Part shown: piece after piece, positions 58,866 through 64,000 of the stretch
Layout: every line of letters starts with the position of its first letter
How positions within the stretch are numbered: the first letter of the stretch is position 1
From: Mixophyes australis
Lineage: Eukaryota; Chordata; Amphibia; Anura; Limnodynastidae
Assembly (NCBI GenBank): GCA_036250195.1
Contig: JAVHZZ010000009.1
Location: 40,763,824 to 40,827,823 of the forward strand
Direction: 5' to 3'
Length of the DNA stretch: 64,000 nucleotides
Notes under the pieces: generated by a model
The model's database searches: none
What the model was told of the DNA's origin: nothing
The model's input: only the letters and a program-made list of their open reading frames with translations
Translations under genes and position numbers: made by a program

Positions 58866-59651
58866 AGCTATAATTTTAATGTTCAATTCCCGGGTCAAAC
58901 TGCCTTTCTCACCCAGCCAAGCTGTTGCCAAAGTCAGTGGTCCAGATGCTATTACTGGAGCAACAAAGTGCACAGTTCCACAAGATCCCTCCTAAGACTG
59001 ACTCCCAGTTGAGCTGTATGTTCATTATCTGACGGCCAAGCTGTTTAGCCCCATAGACCCCTTTAATACATAATACAAGTTGCATAGACCGAAACAGCAA
59101 CTCCTGGACAAGTTGCAGGTATGAATACTGTGACTTAATGGCCCCGTTCGGTCGGCCCTCTATCCAGATGGTAGTGGTCTACATCTAGGTCACCCTACTT
59201 CTGTAGGCACACCAGATGGACAGACTCACAAGCAGATAATTATCCTCATTCTCAAAAATATTGACAATAACAAAAGTATACTTGTGTATAATCCTGTACC
59301 ATCATTCATTCACCTGATCTTTCTTATTTATAAAGGTTTATAAACTATTGTTTTAACTATTGTTTAAACCATTAAAATTGTTGCTAATTGTTACATAAAT
59401 ATTTTAGTTCTTTTTGTGGCAGAAATGTTATCATAAGTTCAGCCCATGTGAAACAATAAAACATGAACTAATAAGATCTATTACAGTGCTTGTAGTGTGA
59501 TTCTTAATATGTATAATAATTACATTTCCAATGCTAAGAAGTAGGGACATTACTTTTGTTTTCCTTTTCAAGGATAAACTACATAACTGCAAAACAATTT
59601 TACTGATTTTTTTTTAATTTTACATTTTTCCTAGATGTGGAGCAACCCCCT
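58866..59651. other. Unassigned sequence
   Basis: More 'gccaagctgtt' phrases to 59110, then AT-rich sequence. No gene recognised. Confidence 0.35.
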
Positions 59652-59659
59652 ACTGTTGG

Positions 59660-59901
59660 CAGTGGCAGATCTAGACATTTGTCCTACCCGGGGCGATTTT
59701 AGGGTGGGTGATTTAGGCCCCGCCCCATTTCTGATGTCTAAGGCTGCCGGCGGCTGTACAGTATGTGCAGGTCCGTTCAGCAGTTACAGTGTGCTATCCC
59801 GCTGCTCTGATTGTGTTTAAAACACACAGTGTGCAGCTGTCGGCAGCAAGCCCCTGGTAGGGGGCCCCCGATCGTCCCCCTTCCCCCTGGATCCGCCACT
59901 G
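59660..59901. mobile_element. hAT-type MITE, 242 bp, with TSD
   Basis: Perfect TSD ACTGTTGG at 59652-59659 and 59902-59909. Ends are CAGTGGCAGATCTAG and (inverted) CAGTGGCGGATCCAG. A centre-near inverted pair 'cagtgtgc' and 'gcacactg' is partly visible. No coding. Confidence 0.93.
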
Positions 59902-60318
59902 ACTGTTGGGTGATCAGACAGAGGAGAAGTATCAAGAGTAGCTGTCCAGGACACCCCTCCTCTTTGCCAGCTTGTCCTTAACATTCCCTGTTTGTGTGTT
60001 TCTTGGAAGTCATAGATCAAAGCAAGAAATACTCACTATAGCAACTAAAAAATATCAAAATGAACTTCCAGTAGCTAAAGGAACAGCAAGAATGTTCAGG
60101 AAATGATGGCCCAGCAATAACATAATCATCAAGACAGTTAGGAGCTTAGCACTGTGCATGGTCAGAAAGTGAGCTCATGCAAATACATGCATGCAGACTA
60201 GGGCATATCTGACACTCCTTACGACTGCAGAGGTGGTACAGGGGAGGGAATGAGTGGTCTGACGTAACAGAGTAAGAACAATGTTCACTTTAAAGCAGCC
60301 TGTGTGGCTCAGCAGTTT

Positions 60319-60803
60319 CGCGTGTGTGGCATAGATATGGAAGGATTTAATAATTTTAGACAAACCAGGTGCTTATTTTTGAGTAACCCTTTGTCACACA
60401 CATGTCAAGCAGACATAGGTGAGTGCTGGTCGTGACAAATAAAAAAACTAGGTGCCTCCTCTTAAGTGTAGTTTTATAACAAGCACCAACATTATAATTG
60501 CTGAATTCTACAACTGCAGTTTTCCTTGAGACTTAGGCCAACATATTAATGTTAGTTACAATAAGAAATGATGGTGGTATAACATAGTACACATTTGTTG
60601 CAGAAAGAAAAACATTTCCATATAAGATTAGTTTTGGTATTCAGAAGTGTGTTTTTTAAAAATATTCACATCCAGTTTTTTAATTTGTCATAACCAGCAC
60701 TCACCTGAGCCTGCCTGATGTGTGTGTGACAAAGGGTTAATCAAAAACAACCACATCTGTCTAAAATTATTAAATCCTTCCATATCTATGCCACACACTA
60801 GCT
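60319..60803. repeat. Long inverted repeat, about 140-bp arms
   Basis: Left 60319-60462 and right 60678-60803 pair with high identity: 'gtgtggcatagatatggaag', 'gatttaataattttagacaa' and 'aaccctttgtcacacaca' against their inverses. The spacer is about 215 bp. It is probably a non-autonomous DNA element; no TSD found. Confidence 0.88.
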
Positions 60804-61109
60804 TTGACTTACCAATTATGCAACCACAAAAGTGTTTTATGAAGAGCTGACACTATTATTCGGTTCTCCCTTAAAACTAATCACAATTGACTTTAGTCAG
60901 AGTTATCATAAACCATAATAAGATTGTAATAAAGATGTGTCTGCACACCCTAAATTGCCAGTGGTCATGTAAAAGGGTTAATATGATTTAATATGTCAAA
61001 GCCGATAGTGTATATTTGTAATGAGATTAATTTAGGGAGATATAGTCGAAATGGTGGCAGTGAAAATGTCGCCTTTCAGAATGTTGACACCATTACCTTC
61101 ACCCTTTGT

Positions 61110-61229
61110 AATACTTAACTACATCCAGGGTATTCATCTGTAATACATCCAATTATCTATGTTTGTCCCAAAAAAATTATATCCAGGGACTTTCTAACTT
61201 GGCAAAAAAAAATCAAAATACATTCACCT
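61110..61229. repeat. Degenerate 40-45 bp repeats, left half of split array
   Basis: Phrases 'acatccaggg', 'cttggcaaaaaaaaatcaaa' and 'atacattcacct' match units at 63584-63740. The element at 61230-63583 sits between the halves. Confidence 0.65.
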
Positions 61230-63583
61230 CAGGACCAGACTGGGACTAAAAATCAGCCCTGGCATTTAAAGTACACAGGCCCACCTCAGTTCCAACAGGA
61301 AATAAACTATGTGCCGTCGCTGCGCGGTGGCTCCGTAAAGGGCGTGACCACATTGTGTTTTGGGTGTGGCCAACATGGGTCATTGATGCATACACTAGAA
61401 TAAAACATTACATTTATCACGCCCTCCCAGCCACATCACACCATCCCCCCAGGCACATTATGACACCCCAAGCCCACTGTACTTATCTATGCTTCTGGTG
61501 CTGCTGACATCCATAAGGGTTGGAGCTTCTTGTAGAGTGAGCAGGGAAGCACTTTGTCTCACAGTCTGTGTCCTGTCGGGGGAACTGGAGCAGCTATCAG
61601 TTCCCTTCCCCTAACCGGAAGTGGATTAAAGCTTCGGGTGCCCATGGTATTTAAGACAGCAGGGCCCCTATTATGTAACATGGTTATCATTTTAGACAAA
61701 TACACAGGCACTACACAGCTCTGTCTTCACAAGCAGTACGTTGTGAAGTGGGACATACCTCCCAACTGTCCTTGCAGTCGGACCAAATCCTGACTAAGTG
61801 AGACAGTCATCAAAATTCAGGACTGCCCCACCAGATTCAGGACAGTTGGCAGATTGTCCTGCCCTCTCCTACCTGTCTTGGTCACTTTCACCACTTGTAG
61901 CAGCTGGTTTCTTTATCTCAGTTCATTCTTGTCTTGATCCTGGAATATTAGATGCCTTATTTTGAAAAAAAAAAATGGGTACATGAGATTTAGATAACTC
62001 CAACCAGCCCTAGTGTTAAAACAGTAGCACTCACGTTTTATAATTAGGCCTCCTTACAGTCCCCACAATAATAATATTCACATTTAATAAGTAGACATAT
62101 TTCACTCCAACCAGCCCCAACATTAAATTAACAATATACCCATTTACTCAAATCATATTTACCTCCCTCCAAACAGTCCCAGCAATAAATTAAATAGCAT
62201 TAAAGTTTAATAAATATAGCCATTATCCACAACCACCCCCGGCAATAACAAATTCATATTCACATTTAATAAATAGTCCTCCTTCCCAAAACCAGCCCCG
62301 TATTTAATTGATAGCCCTAAACTACCTCAGTATTAAATTAAAGGTTTCTTCACCCCACCTACACTTCACCATTAAATAGCCTACCTCCCACAATACATTG
62401 AGATCCTACCTTCCTTCACATATTATATTAAAATACTGCTCCAGCAGACACACACACACGCACACTATATGAACATGGTCAAACACACACACGCACACTA
62501 TAGCAAAATGGGGGCACACACGCACACTATAGCAACATGGGGCCACACACGCACACTATAGCAACATGGGCCCACACACGCACACTATAGCAACATGGGG
62601 CCACACACGCACACTATAGCAATATGTGGCCACACATGCACACTATAGCAACATGGGGCCACACACGCACACTATATCGACATGGGGCCACACATGCACA
62701 CTATAGCAACATGGGACCACGCACGCACACAATAACAACACGGGCCCACACACGCACACTATAGCAACATGGAGCCACACACACACACTATAGCAACATG
62801 TGGCGACACACGCACTCTATAGCAACATGGGGCCACTCACGCACACTATAGCAACATAGCAACATGGGCCCACACACGCACACTATAGCAACATGAGGCC
62901 ACACACGCACACTATAGCAACATGTGGCCACACATGCACACTATAGCAACATGGGGCCACACATACACTCTATAGCAACATGGGTCCACACACGCACACT
63001 ATAGCAACATGGGGCCACACACGCACACTATGGCAACATAGGGCCACACACACACACTATAACAACATGGGCCCACACACGCACACTATAACAACACGGG
63101 ACCACACACGCACACTAGAGCAACATGGGGCCACACACGCACACTATAGCAACATGGGGCACCACATGCACACTATAGCAACAGAGGCCCACACACGCAC
63201 ACTATAACAACATGGGGCAACACACGCACACTATAGCAACATGGAGCCACACACACAATAGCAACATGGGGACACACACGCACACTATAGCAACATGGGG
63301 CCACACATGCACGCACGCTATAGCCACACAGACACACTATAGCAACACAGACACACTATAGCCACACAGACACTTACCTTGTTACATCCGATCCCGAGCA
63401 GCAGCACCTCCTTCCCGCACACTGGTCAGGAGTAATCACATGGAACGGCACCTGTCACGTGGTGCCGTCCCAGGTGATTACTTGCATAGGCGGCACGTCA
63501 CTGACTCTCCGTCCACCGAGCTGCTCGACGGACGTGCGGACCGGCTCATTTGCCAGAAGTGCCAGATGGCCAGTCCAGCCCTG
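61230..63583. mobile_element. Non-autonomous hAT-type element, 2,354 bp
   Basis: The left end CAGGACCAGACTGGGACT pairs with the inverted right end CAGGGCTGGACTGGCCAT. The flanks ATTCACCT (61222-61229) and ATACACGG (63584-63591) would be a decayed 8-bp TSD (5/8). It inserted into an array of 'atccacgggatcctgg' units, which continues on both sides. The interior has A/C-rich sequence with 'catttaataaatag' repeats (62080-62400) and then a large minisatellite. No transposase frame. Confidence 0.7.
62450..63375. repeat. Minisatellite, 28-29 bp unit, about 30 copies
   Basis: Units 'cacacacgcacactatagca' followed by 'acatggggc', with scattered substitutions. The His/Thr-rich ORF at 62980-63207 is an artefact. 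Confidence 0.97.
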
Positions 63584-63740
63584 ATACACGGGATCCTGGC
63601 TTGGCAAAAAAACAAAAATCAAAATACATCCACGGGATCCTGGTATGACAAAAAAACAAAATACCACCAGGGACTTCCTGCTTGGCAACAACATACCATT
63701 ACACATCCACAGGATCCTGTCTTTGCAAAAAAACAAAAAA
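63584..63740. repeat. Degenerate 40-45 bp repeats, right half of split array
   Basis: About three units of 'cacgggatcctggcttggca' followed by 'aaaaaacaaaaatcaaaata'. Confidence 0.75.
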
Positions 63741-64000
63741 AAAAAAAAAACTCACTTCGGATGATGCTAAACTATTCCTTCACTGAAGAGCTCCCAGTGC
63801 GTATTGAGTTCATTATTGTGCCACAACTGTTTATAACATCTGTATTCCCCACGACCTCAGGGCTCACTTGCAGTAACACCTTTTGCCAATGTTAATTATA
63901 CATACAAAAAAAGATGAAAATGTTTAATTCATAATCTGTATGTGTAAGTGCACTATAATAGGACCATTTTTTACTTCCTTTTTTTTTTATATCTGTTATG
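63741..64000. other. Unassigned sequence to window end
   Basis: A-rich tract, then AT-rich sequence; nothing recognised. Confidence 0.4.

Noticed and set aside
62980..63207. His/Thr-rich ORF
   Set aside because: Direct translation of the 28-29 bp minisatellite.

Overview
The window looks like intergenic or intronic DNA from a large, repeat-rich amphibian genome, most probably a frog. The evidence is the repeat content: V-SINE-like elements with a tRNA-like head and a (GATGAT)n tail, many hAT transposons and hAT-type MITEs with 8-bp target-site duplications (TSDs), a Tc1 element, a gamma/epsilon-like endogenous retrovirus (ERV), and a retroelement tail carrying a hammerhead-ribozyme-like motif. 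I found no convincing host protein-coding gene, tRNA, rRNA or CRISPR array. The species is not identified.

Layout. 1-6956: SINE and MITE fragments, a 280-bp hAT MITE and a minisatellite inside a SINE-type tail. 6957-11809: near full-length hAT transposon (copy 1) whose minus-strand BED-finger/hAT transposase is broken by frameshifts and stops. 13563-21866: recently inserted ERV with two nearly identical LTRs, a proline-type primer-binding site and a broken gag with three zinc knuckles, but no recognisable pol or env. 23911-27444: palindromic MITE, Tc1 transposon with a complete DD34E triad and a single stop codon, a 658-bp foldback element, and a long-inverted-repeat element with telomere-like repeats in its loop. 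29387-34622: hAT copy 2, inserted into a V-SINE and swollen by three tandem arrays. 35383-37504: a second, related hAT family. 38498-45735: hAT MITEs, foldbacks, two copies of a GGGCCTGA-ended MITE family and the hammerhead element. 48163-51374: hAT copy 3, plus orientation. 52930-60803: an unclassified repeat with a perfect CTCF consensus, a V-SINE and further hAT MITEs. 61230-63583: a hAT-type element filled by a 28-29 bp minisatellite.

How it fits together. Most of the sequence is mobile DNA with insertion boundaries that can be read directly, because TSDs are intact at many sites. The autonomous hAT family (termini TAGRGATGWGC) appears in three states: near-complete, core-deleted and 3'-deleted. 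Each copy shares a promoter-side TCTCGCGAGA-like motif and has its own tandem arrays. The many short hAT-type MITEs end in CAGRGCCG, CAGTGGC or CAGTGCCG, so they belong to other hAT families whose transposase is not in this window. Boundaries given with TSDs are exact to the base; other repeat boundaries are approximate, and all classification was done by eye without database searches.
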